Source: Paraburkholderia aromaticivorans (GTDB lineage Bacteria; Pseudomonadota; Gammaproteobacteria; Burkholderiales; Burkholderiaceae). Taken from it: DNA of 64,000 bases. A program made the translations under genes and the position numbers. Under the pieces are notes generated by a model. It had not been told where the DNA came from. It worked only from the letters and a program-made list of their open reading frames with translations, and made no database searches. Location of the stretch: the NCBI RefSeq assembly GCF_012689525.1, contig NZ_CP051514.1:1612001-1676000 (forward strand). The letters run 5' to 3'. Shown here one piece after another: positions 55,010 through 64,000 of the stretch (position 1 is the first letter of the stretch; every line of letters begins with the position of its first letter).

Positions 55010-56059
55010 ATGCTCGTTCGGTACGCTGTGTGGCGGCTTGCAATTGTGCGGGCAATGGCGAGGTCGCTTGAAATGCCCGCGCTCCGGATGCATCGATCCT
55101 GCCGCTCAGCATGGGTGTGCGGCGCTCTGACCTTCGCCCTGCTGCCGTGTCCGTCGAATGCGCAGACCGCGCCGAGCCAATCGACGGGCAGTGCCGTGAT
55201 CGGTGGCAATGTGAAGCAACATGCCAACGCCGTGCTCTCCATCATGACCTACACGACAGTGCCCGACGTTACGACCAGCAACCTGTCGGTCAATAGCGGC
55301 AATACGGGCAATCCCAGCTTCGGTCAGACGCAATTCGGGGGCGGCTTCACTATCAGCAAATCCTTCCCGTTGTACCTGGAGGGCACGCTCGCCTACAGCC
55401 GTTACGATCCGACCTTTATCGCTACGGAGGGCGCGGAGCAGCGTGCGGTGCCGACAAAATGGAACACTTTCAGTGGCACGGTGGGCGTCGGCTGGGATTT
55501 CCGGATCACGGATGAACTGGTCTTCCGTCCGATCCTGAACGGTACGATCGGACGTGTTTCAAGCGATCTGAAGGTGGGGCAGTCGATATTCAATCACGTC
55601 ACTGACAGCAGTCTACAGTTCCTCGAGAATGGCTCGCTGGACGCGTACGGCTACGGTGGCTCACTCGTGCTCGACTACGAGCACTACCGCGAAGACTACG
55701 AAATCGATGCCGAACTACGTGCCACCGACATCTACCTGCGCAGCTTCGGCGGTTCGTCGGAGGCAGTTCAGGGATCGGCCATGGCGCAGCAAATGAGCCT
55801 GTGGACACGCTGGCGAGCGCCCACCGGCTGGCACGCGCTGGACCGGCCGATCCGCTATGTGCTGGAAGCCGCTTATTCACACTATTATGGTGACAGCGCC
55901 GGCGTGCTGGGGTTCAACGACCTCACGTCGTTGGGAGTCGGGCTTGAACTCGATAGCAGCAAGTATCCCATCATCATCACTCGCACGCGCGCGATGGTGC
56001 GGTACGTGTTCGGACACAACGTGCATGGCGTTTCATTCGGGTTTGCAATGAGTTTCTAG
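55010..56059 (+). CDS. Outer-membrane beta-barrel protein
   Basis: A 349-residue protein from ATG 55010 with AGGAGTGTGTC upstream. A long N-region leads to a Sec signal (WVCGALTFALLPCPSNAQT). The mature part alternates short amphipathic strands (GGGFTISKSFPLYLEGTLAY, GTVGVGWDFRITDELVFRPI) and ends in aromatic FGFAMSF, the usual C-terminal Phe of outer-membrane barrels. Resembles autotransporter-like barrel domains without a passenger. Specific function not known. Confidence 0.82.
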   Translation: MLVRYAVWRLAIVRAMARSLEMPALRMHRSCRSAWVCGALTFALLPCPSNAQTAPSQSTGSAVIGGNVKQHANAVLSIMTYTTVPDVTTSNLSVNSGNTGNPSFGQTQFGGGFTISKSFPLYLEGTLAYSRYDPTFIATEGAEQRAVPTKWNTFSGTVGVGWDFRITDELVFRPILNGTIGRVSSDLKVGQSIFNHVTDSSLQFLENGSLDAYGYGGSLVLDYEHYREDYEIDAELRATDIYLRSFGGSSEAVQGSAMAQQMSLWTRWRAPTGWHALDRPIRYVLEAAYSHYYGDSAGVLGFNDLTSLGVGLELDSSKYPIIITRTRAMVRYVFGHNVHGVSFGFAMSF

Positions 56060-56241
56060 CTCTTTTGGACCGTCGGCCCCCAGATCCCGGTTTGCCAGCA
56101 GCACGTCGCGAGCGTCTGGCCGACTCTCCGCACAGCGTGCAGGCTGCCCAACCGTCTCATTGGACCAAAGTCCTATATAACATTTCGCTCAACCTGTATA
56201 GGCTGAAGTCCGCTGCTTGGCAGACCAACGTGGAGTTCTTC

Positions 56242-56514
56242 ATGAAAAGCACGATTGCGGCCGTCATCACGGCTTCCGCTGCACTGTTGTCCCTTCCTGG
56301 CGCCTGGGCTCAACAAAGTTCTGGCGCGAGTCCATCGACAACCTCTGAACATCCTGATGAGATCGTTAGGATGCACCAGCAGGTTGCCGCAGCGAATCGC
56401 GAATACAACCGTGAGGTCGCGGCTGCCAAAAAAGTCTACGACCACAAGAAAGCGGAAGCGAAAAAGAAGCGCGACACTGCGGTTGAAGCCGCCCAACACG
56501 GCACGAGCCAGTAA
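56242..56514 (+). CDS. Small exported coiled-coil protein
   Basis: A 90-residue protein from ATG 56242 (GGAG upstream). Signal peptide MKSTIAAVITASAALLSLPG ending AWA|QQ. The mature 65 residues are rich in Lys, Ala and Glu and form one long helix (NREYNREVAAAKKVYDHKKA). Such small periplasmic basic helices are common in Burkholderia; the role is not known. Preceded by a weak TATATAA-like box at about 56172. Confidence 0.75.
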   Translation: MKSTIAAVITASAALLSLPGAWAQQSSGASPSTTSEHPDEIVRMHQQVAAANREYNREVAAAKKVYDHKKAEAKKKRDTAVEAAQHGTSQ

Positions 56515-56572
56515 AAGTATTCTTATTTTTTTCAATTGCTCACGTGTCTGCGGGACTTTCGCACGTTCGCGA

Positions 56573-56806
56573 TCACGATGTTGGCCCCGAGTCCAACCGG
56601 CGGATCAGCTTCAATAGCGAAGGGGCGTCGGCGTCAGCGCGTGCTTCCTCCGCTATCTGTATGGCGCCGGCCTGGTCACGCCACGCCGCGATTTGTCGCG
56701 GGCATATTCTCGAAGCGACGGCCAGAACAGCAATGAGTCCGGCGCGGATCAATACGGCAAGCAGTTCCCTGGACAGCACCCATTGGTTATCCGGCATGAG
56801 CAGCAT
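56573..56806 (-). pseudogene. Possible N-terminal stub of an AI-2E-type transporter
   Basis: From ATG 56806 the product begins MLLMPDNQWVLSRELLAVLI followed by RAGLIAVLAVA, resembling the start of AI-2E/PerM-type membrane proteins. After that the similarity ends and the frame runs on with soluble, unrelated residues. Tentative; the remnant is short. Confidence 0.3.
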
Positions 56807-57004
56807 CACTTGCCTCGCCGCAGAATGTGACGGCATTGAGTGGCCTTTACACGGAGAACGGCACACTGGCAGTAACGGCAGCTCCCTTCCAAACGTGGGG
56901 CGTCGACCGTTACGTTACCTGAGTGCACTCGTAAAAAGTTGACGCGCATCTCCACTCCTTCGCCTGTCCAGCCAGCCGCGCGCCTATACCCTGCAGGGCG
57001 CGGC

Positions 57005-57280
57005 ATTGATCCAGCGGCATCTGGTGCGCATTGGCAACAGCCGTTGGTATATGGGTCAGCGTTATCTGTTCTTCGACTCGGCTTCCACGTTCAGCTCGGT
57101 TAATATCCGTGGGGATTCTCGGGCTTTCGGAGGGACCGGCGCATCGGCTCAACGAGCGTCGTGGTCGACTACGATTCGCGTGACAATATTTCCTTACCCG
57201 ACAAGGGGAGCTTTGCCGAACTTGAGGCGCAGCGCGCGAGGATTGCCTTGGCGACACACAGGACATCGGGGAAGACATCG
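57005..57280 (+). pseudogene. D15/BamA-like outer-membrane protein, C-terminal piece
   Basis: In one frame LIQRHLVRIGNSRWYMGQRY and LFFDSASTF, then after a shift near 57150 VVDYDSRDNISLPDKGSFAE and LEAQRAR. The VDYDSRDN-x(4)KG pattern is that of the surface-antigen (D15) barrel. The N-terminus of such a protein lies on the other strand at 58205-58585, beyond mipA. Confidence 0.65.
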
Positions 57281-57394
57281 CGCATGGTGAGGACCAGACC
57301 GCGTTCTACATTCAGGTCGGCAGCGCATGGCAACAAGTCGCCGTGACCTTTGATACGACTACGAATTGCCATTGCAATCGGCGTGAGGTGTCCA

Positions 57395-58201
57395 ATGGTA
57401 AAGCTGTTGAGGCATATCGCTGCAGTCGCTTCGGTTGTGGTCTTGCAGAACGCCATCGCGAGCCCGATCGATCTCTCGAATGCGCTGCCTAACTTCTTCG
57501 GCGGCGGTGTCGGTTCAACCACCGAGTACGCCGGCGCAAAGGACCGCATCGTTGGGGCGGTCCCGGGCATGCGCTATGTGACGAACGGCGGCCATCTCTT
57601 CGAGTGGTATGGCACTTACGCGCAATACGACTTTGGCAGCGTGACGGGCTTCCAATGGGGGCCAGCGCTTGCGCTGCGCCTCGGCCGACACGATGTCGAC
57701 GATCCCGTCGTTGCCCAGGTTCACAGCGTGGCTACGACCCTCGAAGGTGGCGGATTCGTCGGCTACGAGTACAGCCATGTTGGCACTCTGCCGTATCGTC
57801 TACGCGGCGAGATGACGGTGGTGACGAACGCGGGCGTCGTCTATACGGGCGCGCGCGTATCTCTAAACACCAGTGCATGGTTCCCGCTGCACGCGCGCGT
57901 ATTCGTCGGCGGCGGACTCGGCGCCACCTGGGTAAGCGGCGGCTTCAATGAAACGTATTACGGCGTCACGGCACAGGATTCGGCGAAGAGCGGACTTTCC
58001 GCATACACACCAGGCAGCGGTCTGAATCAGCTAACCAGCTGGATCGCGGCGATCTATCAGATCAGCCCAAGTTGGTATGCGGGCGCGATGGTCTACTACC
58101 AGAGACTGATGGACGAAGCTGCCAACAGCCCAATTGTTTCCCAGCGCGGTTCACGTAATCAGATCACGTACGGCGTTGGCCTCGCATACGCCTTTCGCTG
58201 A
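57395..58201 (+). CDS. MipA/OmpV-family outer-membrane protein
   Basis: A 268-residue protein from ATG 57395 (GAGGTG upstream). Signal peptide MVKLLRHIAAVASVVVLQNA. The mature part has GGVGSTTEYAGAKDRIVGAV, YVTNGGHLFEWYGTYAQYDF and the C-terminal barrel end ITYGVGLAYAFR with a penultimate Phe. MipA/OmpV proteins are outer-membrane scaffolds or porin-like barrels. It is flanked by two pieces of a D15-like gene. Confidence 0.88.
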   Translation: MVKLLRHIAAVASVVVLQNAIASPIDLSNALPNFFGGGVGSTTEYAGAKDRIVGAVPGMRYVTNGGHLFEWYGTYAQYDFGSVTGFQWGPALALRLGRHDVDDPVVAQVHSVATTLEGGGFVGYEYSHVGTLPYRLRGEMTVVTNAGVVYTGARVSLNTSAWFPLHARVFVGGGLGATWVSGGFNETYYGVTAQDSAKSGLSAYTPGSGLNQLTSWIAAIYQISPSWYAGAMVYYQRLMDEAANSPIVSQRGSRNQITYGVGLAYAFR

Positions 58202-58204
58202 TCT

Positions 58205-58585
58205 GAACTTTGTGCGGCCGTGGAGGCAGCCGGCGAGACCCGCTTCGCCGCTTGGCGCGAACTCACTAAAGTTATCGTCCATTGATTCCGAACCAGTGCC
58301 GGTTATCGGGCCGGAAAAGAATAACAATCCGAGTCCAAGGCCGTAACCGATGGCTGGTTCGGTGATCACAACGGGTACCGGCAGCGCGCCTTTGTGTTTG
58401 AGCAGGAAGTCGCTCATGTCCAGTTGCCCGTCTTCAGGATCGGTGAACCTGAGCGGCTGTTCATCGGCATACACGTTACAGGACACCACCATCGTTGCCG
58501 CAGAAATAGCGGTAGTCACTCTTGCTACCAATGACGCAGGATGACGACGCCTGTCAGATGACCTCGTGCGCTGCGCCGACGCCAC
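58205..58585 (-). pseudogene. D15/BamA-like outer-membrane protein, N-terminal piece
   Basis: From a GTG at 58585: a signal-like segment TTAISAATMVVSCNVYA, then DPEDGQLDMSDFLLKHKGAL, PVPVVITEPAIGYGLGLGLL and FFSGPIT. This is the start of the surface-antigen family that often neighbours MipA. After about residue 110 the frame loses similarity near the 3' end of mipA. Confidence 0.65.
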
Positions 58586-58629
58586 GTAATGGCAGCGCTC
58601 AGCCTTTCGCCCCAGAAGGTAACCGCATC

Positions 58630-61161
58630 TTAAAGACGTTCGGTATCGCTCCCGGGGGAATTGATGGACGATTTGGAACCTGTCTGGACCACGGGCTGAG
58701 TCGCGGGCGGCTCCTTAAGCACCCGCAGTTCCACTGGCACGGTACTAGCCGGGCTGCGCGGAGCCTCACTGTTCGCGTCGTTCGTTTGCCCGCTGTCGTC
58801 CTGGGCGCCCTCGTCAGGCTGCGACCATGCATTGGGCCCGTTCGCCGGGGTGTGAAGCCGCATATGCGGTACAGGAATTTCAATACCCGCTTCATCCATC
58901 TTGCGCTTGAGTCGAGCGTTAAAAGCGCGCGCCACGCTCCACTGCTGCAGCGGGCGCGTCTTGATCTGCCCTTTCACAACCATCCAGTTAGACTCAAAGC
59001 GTTCGAGTCCCCACACTTCGACGGGCGCAAGTATTTCGTTGCGCAGGCGAAAATCTTCCTGCAGATCGGCGCCCACTTCCACAATCATGCGTGTGACGTC
59101 ATCGAGTTCAACGGCGAAGGGAACCCGCACCTCGAACACCGCGTTGGCGAAGTCGCGCGACAGGTTCTTCACGATCTTGATCTGCGAGAAGGGAATGGTG
59201 TGAACCGCGCCTTGTCCGTCGCGCAACCGGACCGTGCGGATCGTCAGGTCCATAACGGCGCCAGCATGGCTGCCGTCAATCTCAATCCAGTCGCCGACAG
59301 AGATCGTCTCCTCGATAATGATAAAGAGCCCCGTGATCAGATCCGTGACGAGTGCCTTCGCACCGAAGCCGACTGCAAGACCGATCACGCCCGCACCCGC
59401 AAGGAGAGGTGTCAGATTGACGCCCAGAGTGGCAGCGGCAACGATGGCAGCGAGGGTCACCACCGTCACGGAAACTGCGTTGCGTACGAGCGGCAACATC
59501 GTGCGTGCCCGCACGCCGGGATCGAGTGCTTTGTTTCGCGAACTGCTCGGGCCCAGCGCGTTGAGGATTGCGGTATCGCAAAGTATCCATATGAACCAGG
59601 CGCAGAAAACCGTCGCGATGACTGTCACCAGCGCGTGCTTGAAACTGGGTGTCATCGTACCGTGCTTGATCATCCGCGCAATCGGACCGCTCCACAGGTC
59701 CAGTTCGAATTGAATGAACGCGAGCCACATCAGAAGGACGAGTAGCGTGCTCGCGAAGCGCAAGAGTCGCATCAGGTGCGGCGTGCGGCGGTGTGCACGG
59801 GTGTCCCTTCGACGCGTCACGTGCATTAGCAGCGCCGACACGAACAGCGTGAGCACGAGTAACAACGCACTGAGAAGCGACGGCTGTAATACGTTCTCTT
59901 CCGAACCGCGCGCATCGATGATCGCAACGACCGACGCGATCGCGATTAAAAGGATCGGGATGTGCCACAGCGATGCGAGGATATCGAGTGCTTCCGTGGC
60001 GAGTTTGTGGTCACGCCTTCCCGCATACGGGCGATTGCGTATCAGATGCGTGACGGGCCGCCGGTAAGCGAGTGCGAAATAACCGATCAGGACGGCCGCT
60101 GCCACGTTTGCGGATGCCGACACGAGCCCGGCGAGATTCACGCCGAGCAGGCCCGTGACGTCCGGATTGGCCGTCGCGTCGCCGAGCGCGCCACATGCAC
60201 CGATCGCGAAAAGCGGCCAGCGGCTTTGCGTGAGCAACTGATGAACTGCGACACGCCGGTGTGCCGTATTGAACGCCGAGAACACGATCAGGCAGATCGC
60301 CGAGAAGATCGAACCCGCGACTATTGCATAGACGATCACAAGCCCTAGCGTGCTGCCGAGCGCGTCAGGCATTCCTCGCATGAACAGCGCCACCGCCACG
60401 AATGCGACGATCCATGGCGCCGTGCGCCAAAATGCAAAACTCAAAAGTTCGAACGAAGTTGGACTCGGTTCGAGCGTGAGCTTCCAGCCATAACGTGCAC
60501 TGACGCGCCGCCGGAGATAGATCAACAGGCCAGCGCACGCGCCCCAGCCCGCAAGCGTCCCGATCAGGCCAAGCAGGACGTTGCCGAACGACTCTCCGCC
60601 TACGCCTCTGAGAATGGTCCAAAGATCGTTGGCCGCCGCGCTCGAACGGGCCGCCCAGTAATGCAACGGTGTGCGGCCCTCGCTCAGATCCGTCTCGACA
60701 GACGCAATGCCTGAAGCAATCGCGCCGAGCAGATCGCTGTTGTCCTGTGCGGACGATGCCGGCACCACGGGTGCGGCACTTTGGGTACCTGCACGAAGCC
60801 CCTTCAACTGGGCGACCAGCGCTTTGCGCTGTGGGTCGCTCTCGAGCGTGCCGATCAGGCTGTCTAGCGAGCGCGCCAATTCGGCCTGACTCGCGAGCGT
60901 GGGTGCCGATGCAGCCTGTGCCGCCGAGGCGGCCGGCGCGGAGCCACCCGTCGCATTGTTGACGAGGTTTTGCAACCCGGATGGCAACGCGGCGGCCGCC
61001 GGATTGATGACCGCCGCCGACAGAACGAGGAAGCCTGTCACGCTCAGCCATAAGCAGGCGAACCTGACGGCGCGCCACACATCTGCCGGTAGAACGGCGG
61101 GAACCGACAGTCTGGCGAAGCCCATGGAACGGCTGGATTCACAGGGTATCGATGCGGTCAT
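58630..61161 (-). CDS. Large MscS-family mechanosensitive channel
   Basis: An 843-residue protein from ATG 61161; the frame further upstream to 61344 has no signal features. An N-terminal signal/membrane segment (FACLWLSVTGFLVLSAAV), a periplasmic Ala-rich helical region, about eight membrane helices, then the MscS core: GVIGLAVGFGAKALVTDLIT (pore helix TM3), GLFIIIEETISVGDWIEIDG and FSQIKIVKNLSR of the beta domain, followed by MscS C-terminal domain to about 750 and a Pro/Ser-rich tail. Size is like the MscM-type channels that protect against osmotic downshift. Confidence 0.92.
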   Translation of the reverse strand: MTASIPCESSRSMGFARLSVPAVLPADVWRAVRFACLWLSVTGFLVLSAAVINPAAAALPSGLQNLVNNATGGSAPAASAAQAASAPTLASQAELARSLDSLIGTLESDPQRKALVAQLKGLRAGTQSAAPVVPASSAQDNSDLLGAIASGIASVETDLSEGRTPLHYWAARSSAAANDLWTILRGVGGESFGNVLLGLIGTLAGWGACAGLLIYLRRRVSARYGWKLTLEPSPTSFELLSFAFWRTAPWIVAFVAVALFMRGMPDALGSTLGLVIVYAIVAGSIFSAICLIVFSAFNTAHRRVAVHQLLTQSRWPLFAIGACGALGDATANPDVTGLLGVNLAGLVSASANVAAAVLIGYFALAYRRPVTHLIRNRPYAGRRDHKLATEALDILASLWHIPILLIAIASVVAIIDARGSEENVLQPSLLSALLLVLTLFVSALLMHVTRRRDTRAHRRTPHLMRLLRFASTLLVLLMWLAFIQFELDLWSGPIARMIKHGTMTPSFKHALVTVIATVFCAWFIWILCDTAILNALGPSSSRNKALDPGVRARTMLPLVRNAVSVTVVTLAAIVAAATLGVNLTPLLAGAGVIGLAVGFGAKALVTDLITGLFIIIEETISVGDWIEIDGSHAGAVMDLTIRTVRLRDGQGAVHTIPFSQIKIVKNLSRDFANAVFEVRVPFAVELDDVTRMIVEVGADLQEDFRLRNEILAPVEVWGLERFESNWMVVKGQIKTRPLQQWSVARAFNARLKRKMDEAGIEIPVPHMRLHTPANGPNAWSQPDEGAQDDSGQTNDANSEAPRSPASTVPVELRVLKEPPATQPVVQTGSKSSINSPGSDTERL

Positions 61162-61363
61162 GGAGATCCCTTCCGAAAGGTCGCCCCTGTGAGAGCCGGG
61201 TCGCCCGGCTAATGCTCTTGCGAAAAGCCCTGCCGCGCCCGATCTGCGTTTCGTACATGGATTATGGGCTAAAGCTAATATCACCACCAACCCGCGCCCT
61301 TCCGGAATGCCAGCAGCCGCTTCACTGTAAAGCGTCTTCGTCACAGTCTTCGTGCACGACGAG

Positions 61364-62008
61364 CTAAAAGCGATACCCGATGCCAGCGAGGATCACATCC
61401 GTATCGTGGCTATAGCGCGTGACCACGCGATTCCACATCACGCGCGCCGACCAGTTGCGCGTGATGCGATACGACGCCGATACCGACACGAGTGCAGACA
61501 GTATGCCGTCGCCTCCCGCGTCGCCATTTTCCGTCGAGTGGCCATGATGAATTGCCGCATACGCTCCCACACCGATGCCAAGTGCCAGACGCTCGTTGAA
61601 GAAAGCCCGCGTGAGCCAGAGTTGCGCGGTCATGCCGTTGCCTTCATGCAGATAGCCGAGCGTGGCGTCGAGGTAGCGGGTCAGCCCACGCCTGTATTCG
61701 ATCGCCTCAGCGGCGGATGTTTCCGAGCTCGGACTATTCAGGATCGTCGCGCCAGCCAGCAATGTGATTTCATTGTCCGTGACCTTGTTCGTGCGAGGCA
61801 GTGCAAACTCACGCGGCCCCGGCATGTCCGGTGTGTCAAGCTGATAGCCGATACCGAACATGACCGCAGTGGTCGAGGGCCCGTTCGTTACCTGAACGTG
61901 ATTGAGTTGCAGGTTCGCCGTCCAGCGATGAGACGAGTACCACGTGGCACGTGCGCTAAAAACGACGCCCACCCCGTCCGTCTTTTCTGATCGCCTCATT
62001 CCAGCCAC
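61364..62008 (-). CDS. Outer-membrane beta-barrel protein (N-terminally short)
   Basis: A 214-residue protein with a barrel pattern (ATWYSSHRWTANLQLNHVQV, AVMFGIGYQLD, LSALVSVSASYRITRNWSAR) ending DVILAGIGYRF with the C-terminal Phe. No signal peptide is present at the apparent start 62008, which lies 4 bp after the antiporter stop. It resembles lipid A-modifying or OmpW-like barrels whose N-terminal part with signal peptide is missing, so it may be a truncated gene. Confidence 0.6.
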   Translation of the reverse strand: MAGMRRSEKTDGVGVVFSARATWYSSHRWTANLQLNHVQVTNGPSTTAVMFGIGYQLDTPDMPGPREFALPRTNKVTDNEITLLAGATILNSPSSETSAAEAIEYRRGLTRYLDATLGYLHEGNGMTAQLWLTRAFFNERLALGIGVGAYAAIHHGHSTENGDAGGDGILSALVSVSASYRITRNWSARVMWNRVVTRYSHDTDVILAGIGYRF

Positions 62009-62012
62009 CGAA

Positions 62013-63716
62013 TCAATAGGCCATCAAGGCGACCATGATTGATCCGCCGGTAGTCAGCAGGATGTTCGACGTTGCGTAGGGCACCGTGTAGCCCAGCACT
62101 GGAATGCGGCTACCGGCTTTCTCCTGCACGGCGGCCAAGGCGGCCGTAAATGTCTGGGCGCCCGCCAGTCCGCCCAACAGCATCAGCGGATTCATTCGCA
62201 GCACGTAGCGACCAACCAGAAGCGCGACCGCCTGTGGCAGCAAAGTCACCACAGCACCCGCCAGCAGGATGCCCAGACCCAGTTCCTTCACCGCGTGAAC
62301 GAACTCGGGGCCCGCCTGGAGGCCGGAACAGGCGACGAAGGCAGCCAGCCCGAAGTTGATCATCAGGTCTAGGGCCGGCTGTGGAATATCGCCAAGTGTC
62401 GGCCGCAACGAGCGCAGCCAACCCAGCAGCAGGCCCGCGAGCAGCGTGCCGACGCTGACGCTCAGCGTCAGCCTGACGTTGCCCACCATGATATAAGGCA
62501 GCCCGATCAGCGCCCCGGAGAGTATGCCAAGTCCGAGCATGGAGAGACTGGCGGCATGGTTGGGACGCAGCGCATGGCCGATCTCCCCGGCCACGCGTTC
62601 GACCGCCCGCTGCGGGCCGATCAGTTCAAGCACATCACCGCGATTCAGGACGGTCGCGGTACCGATCGGGATCTGTTGCGTACCACGCGTGATCGAGCGC
62701 AGCCCTACGCCTCGAAAGTCGAACTCCGGCGCCTGCATCAACGCTTCGAGGCCAGTCCCGCACAGCGCTTTGTTCGTCACCACGACCTTCAACATTTCGA
62801 TTGGAAATTGCAGCAGTCCAGGTTCATGCAACTCGGTGCCCAGGCGTGGGCCGATCTTCACCAGAGCTGGCATCTGTCCGTAAAGGGTGACCGTGTCGTC
62901 GGCTCGCAGCACGGTCTCAGGCCGCACCTCGACAACACTGCCGCCGCGCAATATGTGCTCAACGAAATAGCGCATCGGCGTTTCGCTGCGCTCGGCTTCG
63001 TCGACCCGCTTGCCTGCAAATTCGCCACTCGAAAGACGATACGAGCGCACAGCGAATCTCTGGTGCGCCGTGAATACGCCAGCCGTCTCCCGCTGGATTC
63101 CAAATTTGCGCTCCAGCGCGGCGGCCTCCTCGCGCAGATCGACGCGAAGAAGGCGCGGAGCCCAGGAGCTGACGAAGAGGATCATGCCGATCGCGCCGAA
63201 CAGGTAAGTCAATGCATCGGCGACGGCGACGTGATTTGCCATCAGCTTGCGCTCCGCCAGAGGCAACGGAAGGTTCATGATCGCGTCGGTGGCGGTGCCG
63301 ATCGCCGCTGACTGAGTCAGTCCGCCGCAAAAAATCCCGGCGGCCGTGCCTGCGTCGAGCTTGAATAGCCTCGCCATTGCCCACGCCGTGCCGAGCCCCG
63401 CGATCATCACCACGACCGAGAGTAGCATCGGCTTGACGCCATCCTCCTTGAGCGCCTGAAAAAACTGCGGCCCCGCAGAATAACCATTGGCGAACAGGAA
63501 CAGCAGGAACAGACCCGAGCGCAGTTCGCGGTTGACCTCGACGTGGAGTTGCCCGATCGCCAGCGCGGCGATCAGCGCCGCGGTGACCGTGCCCAGCGCG
63601 AACTTGCCTAGCTTGATACCGCCGACCCAATAGCCGATGCCGACAGCGAGGAACATCGCCAGTTCGGGCGAAGCCTGCAGTGCCTTTACGAGCCAGTTCA
63701 TCAGCATGTTATCCAC
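62013..63716 (-). CDS. AspT-type aspartate:alanine exchanger (AAE family)
   Basis: A 567-residue transporter with two membrane halves (about 10-185 and 395-560) separated by two TrkA-C domains (about 205-375). The repeat motif FANGYSAGPQFFQALKEDGV in the first half and FVACSGLQAGPEFVHAVKEL in the second half is the YidE/AspT duplication signature. Members exchange aspartate for alanine and yield a proton gradient together with aspartate decarboxylation. It lies just downstream of a pyridoxal-dependent decarboxylase gene, consistent with such a cycle. Confidence 0.9.
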   Translation of the reverse strand: MDNMLMNWLVKALQASPELAMFLAVGIGYWVGGIKLGKFALGTVTAALIAALAIGQLHVEVNRELRSGLFLLFLFANGYSAGPQFFQALKEDGVKPMLLSVVVMIAGLGTAWAMARLFKLDAGTAAGIFCGGLTQSAAIGTATDAIMNLPLPLAERKLMANHVAVADALTYLFGAIGMILFVSSWAPRLLRVDLREEAAALERKFGIQRETAGVFTAHQRFAVRSYRLSSGEFAGKRVDEAERSETPMRYFVEHILRGGSVVEVRPETVLRADDTVTLYGQMPALVKIGPRLGTELHEPGLLQFPIEMLKVVVTNKALCGTGLEALMQAPEFDFRGVGLRSITRGTQQIPIGTATVLNRGDVLELIGPQRAVERVAGEIGHALRPNHAASLSMLGLGILSGALIGLPYIMVGNVRLTLSVSVGTLLAGLLLGWLRSLRPTLGDIPQPALDLMINFGLAAFVACSGLQAGPEFVHAVKELGLGILLAGAVVTLLPQAVALLVGRYVLRMNPLMLLGGLAGAQTFTAALAAVQEKAGSRIPVLGYTVPYATSNILLTTGGSIMVALMAY

Positions 63717-63738
63717 CGCCTCGGCATGCGGGCGAGGC

Positions 63739-64000
63739 TCATCCTGCTATCGCGGTCTTGCGCCGGAGGGCGTCCAGGGCTTCCGGCTTGAGCAGTTCCA
63801 GCCCTCGCACGGCGTTATAGCCGTGAATCTCCTTCACATCCAGTTTACGCATGAACGCAATGGTTTCCGGCGTAATGACCTGGCCCGGGACCATGATTGG
63901 AAATCCAGGCGGATAGGGAATCACGAACCTCGCCGAGACCAGTTCCGGGCCATGCTTCAATCGATCGTCGATGCGCTCGTCGTTCAACTTGAGGCACTCG
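63739..64000 (-). CDS. Orn/Lys/Arg-type decarboxylase, C-terminus (partial)
   Basis: The frame enters from the right edge of the window and ends at 63739. The visible part, FVIPYPPGFPIMVPGQVITP, followed by EIHGYNAVRGLELL, is the C-terminal domain of the fold-type I Orn/Lys/Arg decarboxylases. The catalytic Lys and PLP domain lie outside the window. It is encoded 22 bp upstream of the AspT-type antiporter gene on the same strand, so decarboxylation and exchange are probably coupled, as in amino-acid-dependent acid resistance. Confidence 0.85.
   Translation of the reverse strand, partial: ECLKLNDERIDDRLKHGPELVSARFVIPYPPGFPIMVPGQVITPETIAFMRKLDVKEIHGYNAVRGLELLKPEALDALRRKTAIAG

Noticed and set aside
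54682..55245. 187-codon minus-strand ORF upstream of the outer-membrane gene
   Set aside because: Overlaps the signal-peptide region of a well-supported gene, Arg- and Ser-rich shadow composition.
1..64000. CRISPR array or anti-phage system
   Set aside because: No regular short direct repeats with spacers and no cas, restriction or known defence domain seen; the repeats present are IS ends or single dyads.

Overview
The window looks like an accessory part of a Paraburkholderia, Caballeronia or Burkholderia genome (betaproteobacteria), possibly a secondary chromosome or megaplasmid. This rests on the high GC, a Burkholderia-type Tad pilus operon, hopanoid side-chain genes (hpnI, hpnJ), many SDR, alpha/beta-hydrolase and LysR/GlxA genes, and a dense load of IS6, IS66, IS701, IS5 and IS110 elements. 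The assignment is inferred from gene content only; no rRNA or marker gene is present.

Layout. Positions 1-7748 hold a compact minus-strand Tad pilus operon (flp, tadV/cpaA, rcpC/cpaB, rcpA/cpaC, a CpaD-like lipoprotein, tadZ/cpaE, tadA/cpaF, tadB, start of tadC). From 8.2 to 13.8 kb there is an intact IS6 element, a nitronate monooxygenase, two damaged IS6 elements, a ParE/Phd-type toxin-antitoxin pair and an imuA remnant. From 13.8 to 32.7 kb lies a small-molecule redox and hydrolysis region: three SDRs, five alpha/beta hydrolases (two epoxide-hydrolase-like and exported), a tautomerase, a SnoaL-like protein, LysR, MarR and two GlxA-type regulators. It is broken up by pseudogenes: a hybrid kinase, an NCS1 permease, an RND adaptor, pntA, an NmrA-like gene and an IS110 transposase.

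From 32.7 to 46.5 kb mobile DNA dominates. An IS66 element sits in a decayed two-component system. Two IS701-type elements and an IS5 element are stacked at one TTAG tetranucleotide, next to the 3' end (domains V-VI) of a group II intron. A full-length hpnJ, IS6 and integrase fragments and an IS5-family transposase follow. From 46.5 to 52.4 kb there is a DUF4239-like membrane protein, a palindrome-rich noncoding stretch, a lone ribbon-helix-helix protein, an IS6/IS110 chimeric ORF, and hpnI behind a collapsed second hpnJ copy.

From 52.4 kb to the end are mostly housekeeping and envelope genes: beta-carbonic anhydrase, a DUF2254 membrane protein, two outer-membrane proteins, MipA/OmpV inside an apparently inverted segment that splits a D15-like outer-membrane gene, a large MscS channel, and an AspT-type antiporter beside an Orn/Lys/Arg decarboxylase.

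Functional units that still look whole are the Tad pilus, the toxin-antitoxin pair, the MarR-hydrolase-SnoaL group with shared promoter motifs, the hopanoid pair hpnJ/hpnI (now separated), and the antiporter/decarboxylase pair. The most informative signals are genome-decay and rearrangement scars rather than one clear new defence or biosynthetic system.
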